From Longispora fulva (GTDB taxonomy: Bacteria > Actinomycetota > Actinomycetes > Mycobacteriales > Micromonosporaceae), in the NCBI RefSeq assembly GCF_015751905.1, contig NZ_JADOUF010000001.1:4216001-4280000 (forward strand): 64,000 nt of DNA. The letters are read 5' to 3'. The translations under genes were made by a program, and so were the position numbers. The notes below the pieces were generated by a model. The model saw only the letters and a program-made list of their open reading frames with translations. It was not told where the DNA came from and searched no databases. Position 1 is the first letter of the stretch. Every line of letters starts with the position of its first letter. Positions 44,021 to 52,750 of this stretch are shown here, one piece after another.

Positions 44021-44776
44021 ATGACCACATTCGAGTCGCTGCTCGCCGAAGGCGCCGCCGTGCCCGTCGAGGGGTGGGACTTCTCCTGGTTCGCCGGCCG
44101 GGCCACCGAGGAGCGCCCGCCGTGGGGCTACGCGCGCATGGTCGGGGAGCGGATGGCCACGGCCGCCGTCGCGCTCGACCTCCAGACCGGCGGCGGCGAG
44201 GTGCTGGCGACCATCAGGACCGCTCCGGGGGTACTGGTGGCCACCGAGTCCTGGCCGCCCAACCTGGCCGTGGCGCGCCGGACCCTCGCCCCGCTGGGCG
44301 CGACCGTGGTCGCGGCGGCCGACGGCGGGGAACTGCCCTTCGCCGCGGAGTCGTTCGATCTGGTGGTCAGCCGGCACCCGGTGACCACCCGCTGGGACGA
44401 GATCGGCCGGGTGCTGCGCCCAGGTGGCACGTACCTGTCCCAGCAGGTGGGGGTCGGCTCCGTCCGGGAGCTCACGGACGCCGTGATGGGGCCGCAGCCG
44501 GTCGGTCAGGGGCGCAGTCCCGGCCGGGCGGTGGCTGCGGCCGAGGCGGCCGGGCTGGAGGTGGTGGACCTTCGGGAGGCTTCGCTGCGGATGGAGTTCG
44601 GCGACGTCGCCGCCGTGGTGGTGTTCCTGCGGAAGGTGATCTGGATCGTGCCCGGGTTCACGGTGGACGCCTACCGGTCGTCGTTGGCGGCGTTGCACGC
44701 CCGAATCGAGGCGGAGGGGCCGTTCGTGGCGCACTCGACCCGGTTCCTGATCGAGGCCCGCCGACCGGCCCGGTAG
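44021..44776 (+). CDS. Class I SAM-dependent methyltransferase
   Basis: The 251-residue protein has a Rossmann-like core. Motif I is replaced by a weak LDLQTGGGEVLATI (about 52-65). VATESWPPNLAVARRTLAPLG provides the acidic motif II, LPFAAESFDLVVSRHPVTTRW motif IV, and VLRPGGTYLSQQVG the post-IV turn. A tRNA- or small-molecule-methylating role cannot be chosen. It is divergent from lctP and convergent with the lut operon; no link to lactate metabolism is apparent. Confidence 0.85.
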   Translation: MTTFESLLAEGAAVPVEGWDFSWFAGRATEERPPWGYARMVGERMATAAVALDLQTGGGEVLATIRTAPGVLVATESWPPNLAVARRTLAPLGATVVAAADGGELPFAAESFDLVVSRHPVTTRWDEIGRVLRPGGTYLSQQVGVGSVRELTDAVMGPQPVGQGRSPGRAVAAAEAAGLEVVDLREASLRMEFGDVAAVVVFLRKVIWIVPGFTVDAYRSSLAALHARIEAEGPFVAHSTRFLIEARRPAR

Positions 44777-44808
44777 CCGGCGCGGGGGCCGACCCGGCGC
44801 GGGGCGGG

Positions 44809-45513
44809 TCAACCGTCCACGGCGATGACGACCTCCAGGGTGCGCGGGCCGTGCACGCCCTCGACCCGGTCGAGTTCGATGTCGCTGGTCGCCGACGGGC
44901 CGCTGATCCAGGTCAGGGGCCGGTCAGCGGCGAGGAGGGCGAGCGCGTCGGCGACCCCGGGCACGACGGTCCTCACGACGCACAGGTGGTAGTCGGGCAC
45001 CAGGGTCACGGCGCGCCGACCCTGGCCTGCCGACCCGTCGAGCACGATCGTGCCGGTGACGGCGATGGCCAGGGCTGAGGTGGTCAGTACCCCGTCGACG
45101 TGGTCGAGATCGCGGGCCGACAGCGCCGGCGCGTCCCGGTGCCAGTCGACGCCGGGAGTCAGCCAGTCGGCGGGCACGCCCTCGGGGGCGACCATCGCGC
45201 GGGCGCCCTGGCGTCGCACGGCGGCCGCGATGGTCGCGGGGACCTCGGCGGGGGCGACGACGTGCACGACGGCACGGTAGTCACGGACCCGCTCGGCCAA
45301 CAGCTCCACCAGGGAGCGGGGGCCGGCGTCCGCCGGGTCCCGCCCGGCCAGGTCGCCGGGGCCCGTGTGGCCTGGCTTCCCGGCCGGCGTCGCGAGCTGG
45401 CCCGGGCGGGGCACCTCGGCGGAGGCCGCTTGGGGGCGGGGCAGGTCCGGTGCGTCGGCGAGGGCCGCGCGGACCCGGCCCATGATCTCCTCCCGGGCGC
45501 TCGTCACGCTCAC
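44809..45513 (-). CDS. lutC: LutC, lactate utilisation protein C
   Basis: The 234-residue LUD-domain protein has TTSALAIAVTGTIVLDGSAGQGRRAVTLVPDYHLCVV, LTWISGPSATSDIELDRVEGVHGPRTLEVVI. With LutA and LutB it forms the iron-sulfur L-lactate oxidation complex. The N-terminal third carries a Gly/Pro/Ala-rich stretch longer than in Bacillus LutC. GTG at 45513 lies in a GTGA overlap with lutB. It is the last gene of the ten-gene operon. Confidence 0.93.
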   Translation of the reverse strand: MSVTSAREEIMGRVRAALADAPDLPRPQAASAEVPRPGQLATPAGKPGHTGPGDLAGRDPADAGPRSLVELLAERVRDYRAVVHVVAPAEVPATIAAAVRRQGARAMVAPEGVPADWLTPGVDWHRDAPALSARDLDHVDGVLTTSALAIAVTGTIVLDGSAGQGRRAVTLVPDYHLCVVRTVVPGVADALALLAADRPLTWISGPSATSDIELDRVEGVHGPRTLEVVIAVDG

Positions 45514-46907
45514 CCCTTCTCCCCTTCCGAACGCCACCAGTCCCGGAACGACTGCTCCGGCACCCTCGGCAGGTCCCGGGTGTCCGTCCAGCCGCCGAAC
45601 GCGCCGGGCAACCGTTTCGGCGCGAAGCGGCGGGTCCGTACCGCCCAGCGTTGCGCCCAACCCAGCCGGCGCGGGGACCTCAGCACCCAGCCGGCGACGC
45701 CCATCGCGGCCTTCTCCCCGAGGTGACCGGGGCCCGAGGCGACCCGGGCGCGCAGGTGCACCAGCACCTCGGGGATGTCGATCGCGACCGGGCACACGTC
45801 GTAGCAGGCCCCGCACAGGGTCGAGGCGTAGGGCAGCGACGTGTCGAGCGCCGAACCGACCCCGCGCAGCTGCGGGGTGAGGATCGCGCCGATCGGGCCC
45901 GGGTAGACGGAGCCGTAGGCGTGGCCGCCGGCGCGTTCGTACACCGGGCAGACGTTGAGGCAGGCGGAACAGCGGATGCACCGCAGCGCCTGGCGGCCGA
46001 CGTCGTCGGCGAGGACCCGGGTGCGGCCGTTGTCGACGAGGACCACGTGCACACTGGTCGGCCCGTCGCCGGGCGTGACCCCGGTCCACATCGACGTGTA
46101 GGGGTTCATCCGCTCCCCGGTCGAGCTTCTCGGCAGGAGCTGGAGGAACACGTCGAGGTCCGCGAACGTGGGCACGAGCTTCTCGATGCCCACGATGCTG
46201 ATCAGGATCTCCGGCAGGGTCAGGCACATCCGCCCGTTGCCCTCGGACTCCACGACGACGAGGGTGCCGGTCTCGGCGACGGCGAAGTTGGCCCCGGACA
46301 CGGCGACCTTCGCGGCGAGGAACCGTTCGCGCAGGTGGGTCCGGGCGGCGGCGGCGAGGACGGCCGGCTCGTCGGTCAGGTCGGCGGGCGCGTCGGGCAT
46401 CCGGTCGCGGAAGATCTCCCGGATCTCGGCCCGGTTGCGGTGGATGGCGGGTACCAGGATGTGCGAGGGGGTGTCCCCGCCGAGCTGGACGATGAGTTCG
46501 GCGAGGTCGGTCTCGTGCGCGGCGATCCCGGCGGCCTCGAGGGCCTCGTTGAGCCCGATCTCCTGGGTGGCCATCGACTTCACCTTGACGACCTCGGAGG
46601 CCTCAGCCTCGCGGACCAGGTCGATCACGATCCGGTTGGCCTCGGCGGCGTCCCTGGCCCAGTGCACCTGTCCCCCGGCGGCGACGACGGCCGCCTCGAA
46701 CTGTTCGAGGTAGGACTCCAGGTTGCGCAGCGTGTGGTCCTTGACGGCCTTGGCGTGCGCGCGCAGCCCGGGCCAGTCGGGCAGTTCCCCGATCGCAGCG
46801 GCCCGCTTGTCCCGGATGGTGTGCGTCGCGTTGCGCAGGTTGGCCCGCAACTGGGAGTCCATGGTGGACACGGCGGCAGCCTGCGGGAAGCCCAGATACG
46901 TTCTCAT
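45510..46907 (-). CDS. lutB: LutB, iron-sulfur subunit of L-lactate oxidation complex
   Basis: The 465-residue protein has an N-terminal LUD domain (KSMATQEIGLNEALEAAG, AVAETGTLVVVESEGNGRMC). Two 4Fe-4S motifs follow, CIRCSACLNVCPVYE (about residue 310) and CGACYDVCPVAIDIP (about 365), then a helical C-terminus. It transfers electrons from L-lactate oxidation. ATGA overlap with lutA and GTGA overlap with lutC indicate strict co-translation. Confidence 0.94.
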   Translation of the reverse strand: MRTYLGFPQAAAVSTMDSQLRANLRNATHTIRDKRAAAIGELPDWPGLRAHAKAVKDHTLRNLESYLEQFEAAVVAAGGQVHWARDAAEANRIVIDLVREAEASEVVKVKSMATQEIGLNEALEAAGIAAHETDLAELIVQLGGDTPSHILVPAIHRNRAEIREIFRDRMPDAPADLTDEPAVLAAAARTHLRERFLAAKVAVSGANFAVAETGTLVVVESEGNGRMCLTLPEILISIVGIEKLVPTFADLDVFLQLLPRSSTGERMNPYTSMWTGVTPGDGPTSVHVVLVDNGRTRVLADDVGRQALRCIRCSACLNVCPVYERAGGHAYGSVYPGPIGAILTPQLRGVGSALDTSLPYASTLCGACYDVCPVAIDIPEVLVHLRARVASGPGHLGEKAAMGVAGWVLRSPRRLGWAQRWAVRTRRFAPKRLPGAFGGWTDTRDLPRVPEQSFRDWWRSEGEKG

Positions 46908-47611
46908 GTCGCCGCCAGGATCTCGGCCAGGTGCAGGACCCGGACCCCGGTTCGCTGCCGGGTCAGGGAACCGCCGAGGTGCATCAGGCAGGAGTTGTCG
47001 GCGGCGCACAGCACCTCGGCCCCGGTGTTGAGCACGTGCCCGATCTTGTCCGCGCACATCGCCGCGGACACCGCCGGGTTCTTCACCGCGAAGGTGCCGC
47101 CGAAGCCGCAGCACTCGTCGGCGGCGGGAAGGTCGACGAGTGTGAGGCCGCGGACCGCGCGCAGCAGGTCGGTCGGCCGGGAACCGACCCGTAGGCCGCG
47201 CAGGGAGTGGCAGGTGGGGTGGTAGGTGACCGTGTGCGGGAAGTACGCGCCGACGTCGGTGACGCCGAGGACGTCGACCAGCAGCTCGGAGAGTTCGTGC
47301 ACGCGCAGCGCCGCGACCCGGGCGGCCAGCGCCGGATCCCCGGCGGCCAGTCTCGGGTACACCTCGCGGACCATCGCGGCGCAGGAGGCCGACGGGACGA
47401 CGACGGCGTCGTACCCCTCGAAGGTGTCCAGGAACGGGCCCACCATCGGCAGCGCCTTGTAGCCGGTGTTGTGGTGCATCTGGCCGCAGCAGGTCTGCTG
47501 GAGCGGGAAGTCCACGGTGTGGCCGAGCCGGCGCAGCAGGCGCACGACGGCCTTGCCGGTTCCGGGGAACAGGGTGTCGTTGACGCAGGTCACGAACAGG
47601 GCGATCCGCAT
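46904..47611 (-). CDS. lutA: LutA, CCG-domain subunit of L-lactate oxidation complex
   Basis: The 235-residue protein has two cysteine-rich CCG domains: LQQTCCGQMHHNTGYK (about 38-53) and DECCGFGGTFAVKNPAVS (about 165-182), with accessory CHSLRG and SASCAAM. These bind an unusual iron-sulfur cluster in heterodisulfide-reductase-like subunits. It starts 1 bp after the lactonase stop. In this operon it would oxidise the L-lactate released by fucose breakdown to pyruvate. Confidence 0.94.
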   Translation of the reverse strand: MRIALFVTCVNDTLFPGTGKAVVRLLRRLGHTVDFPLQQTCCGQMHHNTGYKALPMVGPFLDTFEGYDAVVVPSASCAAMVREVYPRLAAGDPALAARVAALRVHELSELLVDVLGVTDVGAYFPHTVTYHPTCHSLRGLRVGSRPTDLLRAVRGLTLVDLPAADECCGFGGTFAVKNPAVSAAMCADKIGHVLNTGAEVLCAADNSCLMHLGGSLTRQRTGVRVLHLAEILAAT

Positions 47612-47612
47612 G

Positions 47613-48452
47613 TCACCGGCCTCCCAGGTAGACCCGGCGGGCGGTGCGGGCGAAGACCAGCCGCCGCTCGTCGTCGGAGAGTCCGGCGAGCGCCGTCTCC
47701 GTCAGACCGACCACCTGGGGGTACGTCGCAGCCAGGGTGCACACGGGCCAGTCCGAGCCGAACATCAACCGGTCGGGGCCGAACAGGTCGAGGGCGTGGT
47801 CGACGTACCGGAAGATGTCCCCGGGTTTCCAACCGGCCCACGCGGCCTCGGTGACCAGCCCGGACAGCTTGCAGGTGACGTTGGGCGACGCGGCCAGCGC
47901 GGCGAGCCGGTCGGCCCACGGCTGCCACGCTCCGGACGCGATCGACGGCTTGGCGACATGGTCGAGCACGAAGGTCACCTCGGGGAGCAGGGCGGCCACC
48001 TCGGCGGCGGCCGGCAGCTGGGTCGGCGTGACCAGCAGGTCGTACGCGAGCCCGTCGAGGGCCCGCAGGCCGGCGAGCACGTCGTCCCGCACCAGCCAGC
48101 GGGGATCGGACTCGTCCTGGGCCTGGTGCCGGATCCCGACCAGCGCCGCGCCGCCCGGCCCGGCCCGCAGGTCGGCGACCTGGCCGGGGACGTCGCCGGT
48201 CAGGTCCAGCCAGCCGACCACCCCGGCGATCAGCGGGTGGTCGGCGGCCGTGGCGAGCAGTTCGCGGGTCTCGGCCAGGTCGGAGACGGCCTGCACCACG
48301 ATGGTGGACTCCACCCCGGCGGCGGCGGCCAGCGGCGCGAGCCGGTCCGGGTCGAACCTGCCCCGCAGCGGGTCGGCCCACGGGCCGTCCATCCACGGGT
48401 AGGCGCGCGTGGCGACGTCCCACAGGTGGTGGTGCGCGTCGATCCGACCCAT
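47613..48452 (-). CDS. Amidohydrolase-2 family sugar lactonase (L-fucono-1,5-lactonase type)
   Basis: The 279-residue TIM-barrel metal hydrolase begins with the metal-binding IDAHHHLWD. VLDHVAKPSI and the metal Asp in MFGSDWPV complete the site. Homologues in fucose and rhamnose operons hydrolyse L-fuconolactone or L-rhamnonolactone to the acid, the second step of the non-phosphorylative route. It sits between the sugar permease and lutA with 1-2 bp gaps, so it is inside the fucose operon. Confidence 0.88.
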   Translation of the reverse strand: MGRIDAHHHLWDVATRAYPWMDGPWADPLRGRFDPDRLAPLAAAAGVESTIVVQAVSDLAETRELLATAADHPLIAGVVGWLDLTGDVPGQVADLRAGPGGAALVGIRHQAQDESDPRWLVRDDVLAGLRALDGLAYDLLVTPTQLPAAAEVAALLPEVTFVLDHVAKPSIASGAWQPWADRLAALAASPNVTCKLSGLVTEAAWAGWKPGDIFRYVDHALDLFGPDRLMFGSDWPVCTLAATYPQVVGLTETALAGLSDDERRLVFARTARRVYLGGR

Positions 48453-48454
48453 CG

Positions 48455-49441
48455 TCACTCCTGCTTCCGACCGGAGGTGACGCGGGCGAGCATCAGCGCC
48501 ACGAGGATGATCGCCCCGTTGAGCGCGCCGATCCACTGCGCGGGCACGCCGGCGAGGGTGAGCACATTCTGCACCAGGTACAGCAGCAGGATGCCCGTGA
48601 ACGCGCCGAAGATGGTGCCCTTGCCGCCGTTGAGGCTGACCCCGCCGATCACGGCCGCGGCGAACACCGTGAAGATCGCGCCCTGGCCCTGGGCGGCGGC
48701 GACCGACGCCAGCCGGCCGGTGAGCAGCAGCCCGCCGAGCGCGGCCAGGACCCCCGCGATGATGAGGACCGTCCACAGCACCCGGTCGACCCGGATGCCG
48801 GCGGCGCGGGCCGCGTCGGGGTTGCCGCCGATGGCGTACAGCGACCGGCCGAACCGGGTGAAGCCGGCGATCACGATGAACGCGGCGAACAGCGCGACGC
48901 AGATCCAGATCGAGGCCGGCAGGCCCAGCCAGACGGCGTTGCCCAGGTACAGGAACGACTGCGGCAGGTTGAAGAACGTCTTCCCGCCGCTGATCCCGGT
49001 GAGCAGGCCACGCAGCACGATCAGCATGCCGAGCGTGACGATGAACCCGTTGAGCTGGAATTTCACGATCAACAGGCCATTGACCAGCCCGATCAGCGCC
49101 CCGACCGCGAGGGTGACCGGCACGGCCAGCCCACCGGGCAACACGCCGAGGCCGTGGGTGACGCCGGGCGCGAGCACCAGCCAGGCCGCCACCCCGGGCG
49201 CGAGCCCGAACGTGGACTCCAGCGACAGGTCCATCTTGCCGGCGATCAGCACCAGGGCCTGGGCGAGCACCAGCAGCGAGATCTCCGACTGCTGCTGGAG
49301 CACGTTGACCAGGTTGTCCCAGTGCAGGAAGACCGGATTGATCAGGTACCCGACGACCGCGATCACGATGATCGCCGGCACCAGGGCCAGGTCGCGGAGC
49401 CGGGCCAGCCGGAGCCCTCCGGTCGCCGAAACAGCAGTCAT
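48455..49441 (-). CDS. CUT2 sugar ABC transporter permease (RbsC-like)
   Basis: The 328-residue membrane protein has about nine to ten helices. GKMDLSLESTFGLAPGVAAW, NGLLIVKFQLNGFIVTLGMLIVLRG, FGRSLYAIGGNPDAARAAGI and FAAAVIGGVSLNGGKGTIFGAFTGILLL are the RbsC/XylH signatures. It forms the pore with the adjacent ATPase. It overlaps the ATPase gene by 4 bp. The substrate is likely L-fucose (inference from the operon). Confidence 0.92.
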   Translation of the reverse strand: MTAVSATGGLRLARLRDLALVPAIIVIAVVGYLINPVFLHWDNLVNVLQQQSEISLLVLAQALVLIAGKMDLSLESTFGLAPGVAAWLVLAPGVTHGLGVLPGGLAVPVTLAVGALIGLVNGLLIVKFQLNGFIVTLGMLIVLRGLLTGISGGKTFFNLPQSFLYLGNAVWLGLPASIWICVALFAAFIVIAGFTRFGRSLYAIGGNPDAARAAGIRVDRVLWTVLIIAGVLAALGGLLLTGRLASVAAAQGQGAIFTVFAAAVIGGVSLNGGKGTIFGAFTGILLLYLVQNVLTLAGVPAQWIGALNGAIILVALMLARVTSGRKQE

Positions 49442-50946
49442 GACGAAACACCTTCCATGGCGGCGATCAGTGCGTGGTCGTGCCAGCCCCGGGGCATCTC
49501 GTCCACGACGGTTCCCTTGTAGAGCACGAGGACCCGGTCGGCGGGGCGCAGGTCGTCGAGGTCGTCGGAGACGATGAGCACCCCCGCGCCGCGGGCCGCG
49601 GCCTCGGTGGCCGCGGCGAGCAGGGTCTCCTTGGCCTTGACGTCGACCCCCGCCGTGGGTTGCAGCAGGACGAGGGCCGCGGGGTCGTTGGCCAGCGCGC
49701 GGGCCATCACGACCTTCTGCTGGTTGCCGCCGGACAGGTCCTCGACGGGCTGTTCGGGGCCGGCGGCCTTGATGCCCAGGTCGCGGATGGCCCGCTCCCC
49801 GAGGTCCGCACGCCGGGCCGCGCTGAGGAAGCCGAACCGACCGAGCTTGCCGGGCACGGTCATCGTGGCGTTCTCGGCGATGGACAGCCCCGGGACCAGG
49901 CCCTCGTGGTGGCGGTCCTGGGGCACGAAGCCCACCCCGGCGGCGAGCGCGTCGGGCACGCTGCCCGGCTTCAGGCGTCGCCCGCCCACCTCGACGGTGC
50001 CGGTGCTGGCGGTGCGCAGCCCGACGACGGTCTCGGCGGCGGCCATCTTGCCGGAGCCGCCCGAACCGGCCAGCCCGACGACCTCGCCGGGTGCGACGGA
50101 CAGCGACAGTCCGGTGAAGGAGCCGGCCACGGACAGGTCGACGATCCGAAGAGCCGGCACCGCCCCCGCCGCCGGGGCGGGCCGGTCGCCCACCCCGACG
50201 ATCAGGCCGGTCGCCTCGCCCGTCATGGCGGCGACGAGTTCCGGCTTCGGCAGGTCGGCCACCGGGGCGGTGAGGATGTGCCCGGCGTCGCGGAGCACGG
50301 TCACCGCGTCGCACACCTGGTAGACCTCCTCCAGGTGGTGGCTGATGAACAGGAATGTGACACCCTGCGCCTTCAGCGCGGTCATCCGGTCGAACAGGCC
50401 CGCGATGGCCTGGCCGTCGAGCTGGGCGGTCGGCTCGTCGAGGATGATGAACCGGGAGCCGTAGGACAGCGCCCGGGCGATCTCGACGAGCTGGCGCTGC
50501 TCGACGGGCAGCTCGGCCGCCGGTACCCGGACGTCGACGTGCACGTCCCAGGTCTCCAGCAGCTCGCGTGCCTGGCGGCGGACGCTCCCCCAGCCGATCA
50601 GCCCGGCGCGGGTGTGCGCCTGCCGGTTGAGGAACACGTTCTCCGCCACCGACAGCGACCCGATGATGGTGGACTTCTGGTACACGCAGGCGACGTGGGA
50701 ACGCCAGCCCTCCCGGTCGCCGATCGGCGGGGCCGGCGTCCCCCCGAAGGACACCGATCCGGTGTCCGGGGCCTGGAGCCCGGTGAGCAGCGACACCAGG
50801 GTGGACTTGCCGGCGCCGTTGCGGCCGACCAGGGCGTGGATCTCCCCCGGTTCGACCCGGAGGGACACGTCGTGCAGGGCGACGGTGACGCCGTAGCGCT
50901 TCGACACCGCCTGGGCCTCGACGACCGGAGGGCTGGAGTTCGTCAC
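49438..50946 (-). CDS. CUT2 sugar ABC transporter ATP-binding protein (RbsA-like, tandem NBDs)
   Basis: The 502-residue protein has two nucleotide-binding domains. NBD1 is canonical: Walker A GRNGAGKST, Walker B FIILDEPTAQLD, signature VEQRQLVEIARAL (degenerate, as usual in RbsA). In NBD2 the P-loop is GSGGSGKMA (Met in place of Ser/Thr), and Walker B reads ALVLLQPTAGVD, lacking the Asp-Glu pair; its signature LSGGNQQKVVMAR is intact. One hydrolytic site is therefore expected. GTG start in a 4-bp overlap with the binding-protein gene. Confidence 0.92.
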   Translation of the reverse strand: MTNSSPPVVEAQAVSKRYGVTVALHDVSLRVEPGEIHALVGRNGAGKSTLVSLLTGLQAPDTGSVSFGGTPAPPIGDREGWRSHVACVYQKSTIIGSLSVAENVFLNRQAHTRAGLIGWGSVRRQARELLETWDVHVDVRVPAAELPVEQRQLVEIARALSYGSRFIILDEPTAQLDGQAIAGLFDRMTALKAQGVTFLFISHHLEEVYQVCDAVTVLRDAGHILTAPVADLPKPELVAAMTGEATGLIVGVGDRPAPAAGAVPALRIVDLSVAGSFTGLSLSVAPGEVVGLAGSGGSGKMAAAETVVGLRTASTGTVEVGGRRLKPGSVPDALAAGVGFVPQDRHHEGLVPGLSIAENATMTVPGKLGRFGFLSAARRADLGERAIRDLGIKAAGPEQPVEDLSGGNQQKVVMARALANDPAALVLLQPTAGVDVKAKETLLAAATEAAARGAGVLIVSDDLDDLRPADRVLVLYKGTVVDEMPRGWHDHALIAAMEGVSS

Positions 50947-51983
50947 TTGATCTGGTTCCCCCAGAGTGCGGGGTCGTCGGACTTCTTCGAGCCCGGGAAC
51001 GACCCGTCCTTGGTGACCAACGGGGCGGGGAGCTGGTCCTCCATCAGGCCCGGCCGGACCCCGACGATCGTGGAGTCGTGGTCGGTCGCGCCCAGCTGGA
51101 ACGTCTTGCCGTCGATGGCGGCCTTGACGTAGAACAGGGCCCACTTGGCGTACAGGTCGGCCGGCTGGGAGACCGTGGCGTCGATGTCGCCGTCGGCGAT
51201 GGCCTTGAGCTCCTGCGGGATGCCGTCGTTGGACACGATGAACACGTGCTTCGGGTCGCTCGGCGGGACGAGCATGCCCTTCTGCTTGAGCACCTGGATC
51301 GTCGGGTTGAGGAACACCCCGCCGGCCTGCATGTAGATGCCCTTGAGGTCGGGGTTGGCCGCGATCGTGGTCTGGAGCTTGTTCGCCGCGACGTCACCCT
51401 TCCAGTCCGTGGCCAGGCCGATGACCTGCACGTTCGGGAAGTCCTTCTTCATGCAGTCATTGAACGCCTCGGTGCGGTCCCGGCCGTTGATCGACGCGAG
51501 GTCGCCCTGCAGCATCGCGACCTTGCCCTTGCCCTCGAGCTTCTTGCCGAGGAACTGGCAGGCCTTGGTGCCGTACGCGCGGTTGTCGGCGCGGACGACC
51601 ATGAACACGTCGCCCACGTCGGGCCGGGTGTCCACCGTGACGACCGGGATCTTCTTCGCCTTGAGCTGGTCGAGGGTCGGGGCGATGGCGGCGGTGTCCT
51701 GCGGGGCCATCACGACGCCCTTGACGCCCTGGCTGATCAGCGCCTGGATGTTCGCGGCGAGCTTGGCGACGTCGTTCTCGGAGTTGGACGTCTTCAGGTC
51801 CAGCCCGAGGGCCTTGGCCTGCTCCGGCGCGTACTTGATGTAGGAGTTCCAGAAGTCGGAGTCCGAGCGCGGGTAGTCGACGCCGACGACGGAGCCGCCG
51901 GAGCCGGCCTTGTCGGTGGAGGTGCCGCAGCCGGTGACGACGAGGGCCACGGCGGCGAGTACCGCTGTCGCGATGCGTTTCAT
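50943..51983 (-). CDS. CUT2 sugar-binding lipoprotein (periplasmic-binding-protein-like domain 4)
   Basis: The 346-residue protein has a signal peptide and lipobox LVVTGC (Cys about 19). It has the RbsB-type fold: VVGVDYPRSDSDFWNSYIKYAPEQAKALG, NIQALISQGVKGVVMAPQDTAAI, VTVDTRPDVGDVFMVVRADN. It captures the free sugar outside the membrane for the adjacent importer. Location between fuconate catabolic genes and the permease suggests L-fucose or a related 6-deoxy sugar. It overlaps the SDR gene upstream by 4 bp. Confidence 0.93.
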   Translation of the reverse strand: MKRIATAVLAAVALVVTGCGTSTDKAGSGGSVVGVDYPRSDSDFWNSYIKYAPEQAKALGLDLKTSNSENDVAKLAANIQALISQGVKGVVMAPQDTAAIAPTLDQLKAKKIPVVTVDTRPDVGDVFMVVRADNRAYGTKACQFLGKKLEGKGKVAMLQGDLASINGRDRTEAFNDCMKKDFPNVQVIGLATDWKGDVAANKLQTTIAANPDLKGIYMQAGGVFLNPTIQVLKQKGMLVPPSDPKHVFIVSNDGIPQELKAIADGDIDATVSQPADLYAKWALFYVKAAIDGKTFQLGATDHDSTIVGVRPGLMEDQLPAPLVTKDGSFPGSKKSDDPALWGNQIK

Positions 51984-52750
51984 GATCGTGCTCCTTCGGG
52001 GGGCGGGGTGGGGCGGATCCGTAACCCGGCCATCCCGCCGTCGACGGCGAGGGATGTCCCCGTCGCGGCGGAGGCGGCCGGGCTGGCCAGGTAGGCGATC
52101 GCGTGCGCGACCTCCTCGGCGGTGACGAGCCGTCCGCTGGGTTGGCGGGCGGCCAGCGCCGCTCGTTCCGCAGCGGGGTCAGCCGCGGCGGCGAGCAGTC
52201 GTTCGACCCAGGGGGTGGCCGCCGTGCCCGGGTTCACGCACGTGACCCGGATGCCCTCGCGGACATGGTCGGCGGCCATCGCCAGGGTGAGGGAGAGGAC
52301 CGCGCCCTTGGTGGCCGAGTACAGCGCGCGGTTCGGCAGGCCGGCGGTGGCCGCGATCGAGCAGGTGTTGACGATCGCGGCGTGCGCGGAGGCCCGCAGG
52401 TGCGGCAACGCCGCCCGGGCGACCCGGACCATGCCGACCACGTTGACGTCGAACACCCGGGCCCATTCGGCGTCGGGGTTGTCCTCGACGGTGCCCTGGG
52501 CGCCGATGCCGGCGTTGTTGACGACGATGTCCAGCCCGCCGAACGCCTCGGCGGCGGCGGCCACCGCCGCCCGGACGGAGGCGTCGTCGGCGACGTCGGC
52601 GCGCAGCCCGAGGAGCGGGGCCGGCACGTCGGTGCTCAGGTCCAGGGAGGCGACCTTCGCGCCCCGCTCAGCGAGCAGCAGCGCCGTGGCGAGGCCGATG
52701 CCGGAGGCGCCGCCGGTGACCAGGGCGGACAGGCCCGCGAAGTCGTTCAT
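51980..52750 (-). CDS. SDR-family dehydrogenase of the fucose pathway
   Basis: The 256-residue protein has [21 protein letters not shown] (NAD(P) binding), NNAGIGAQG, the catalytic Ser in [17 protein letters not shown] (Tyr/Lys) and the SDR ending [12 protein letters not shown]. The non-phosphorylative route needs two oxidations: L-fucose to the lactone, and 2-keto-3-deoxy-L-fuconate to the 2,4-diketo acid. This SDR could do either; its place between fuconate dehydratase and the transporter, and the truncated AKR elsewhere, leave the assignment open. It overlaps both neighbours by 4 bp. Confidence 0.88.
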   Translation of the reverse strand: MNDFAGLSALVTGGASGIGLATALLLAERGAKVASLDLSTDVPAPLLGLRADVADDASVRAAVAAAAEAFGGLDIVVNNAGIGAQGTVEDNPDAEWARVFDVNVVGMVRVARAALPHLRASAHAAIVNTCSIAATAGLPNRALYSATKGAVLSLTLAMAADHVREGIRVTCVNPGTAATPWVERLLAAAADPAAERAALAARQPSGRLVTAEEVAHAIAYLASPAASAATGTSLAVDGGMAGLRIRPTPPPEGARS

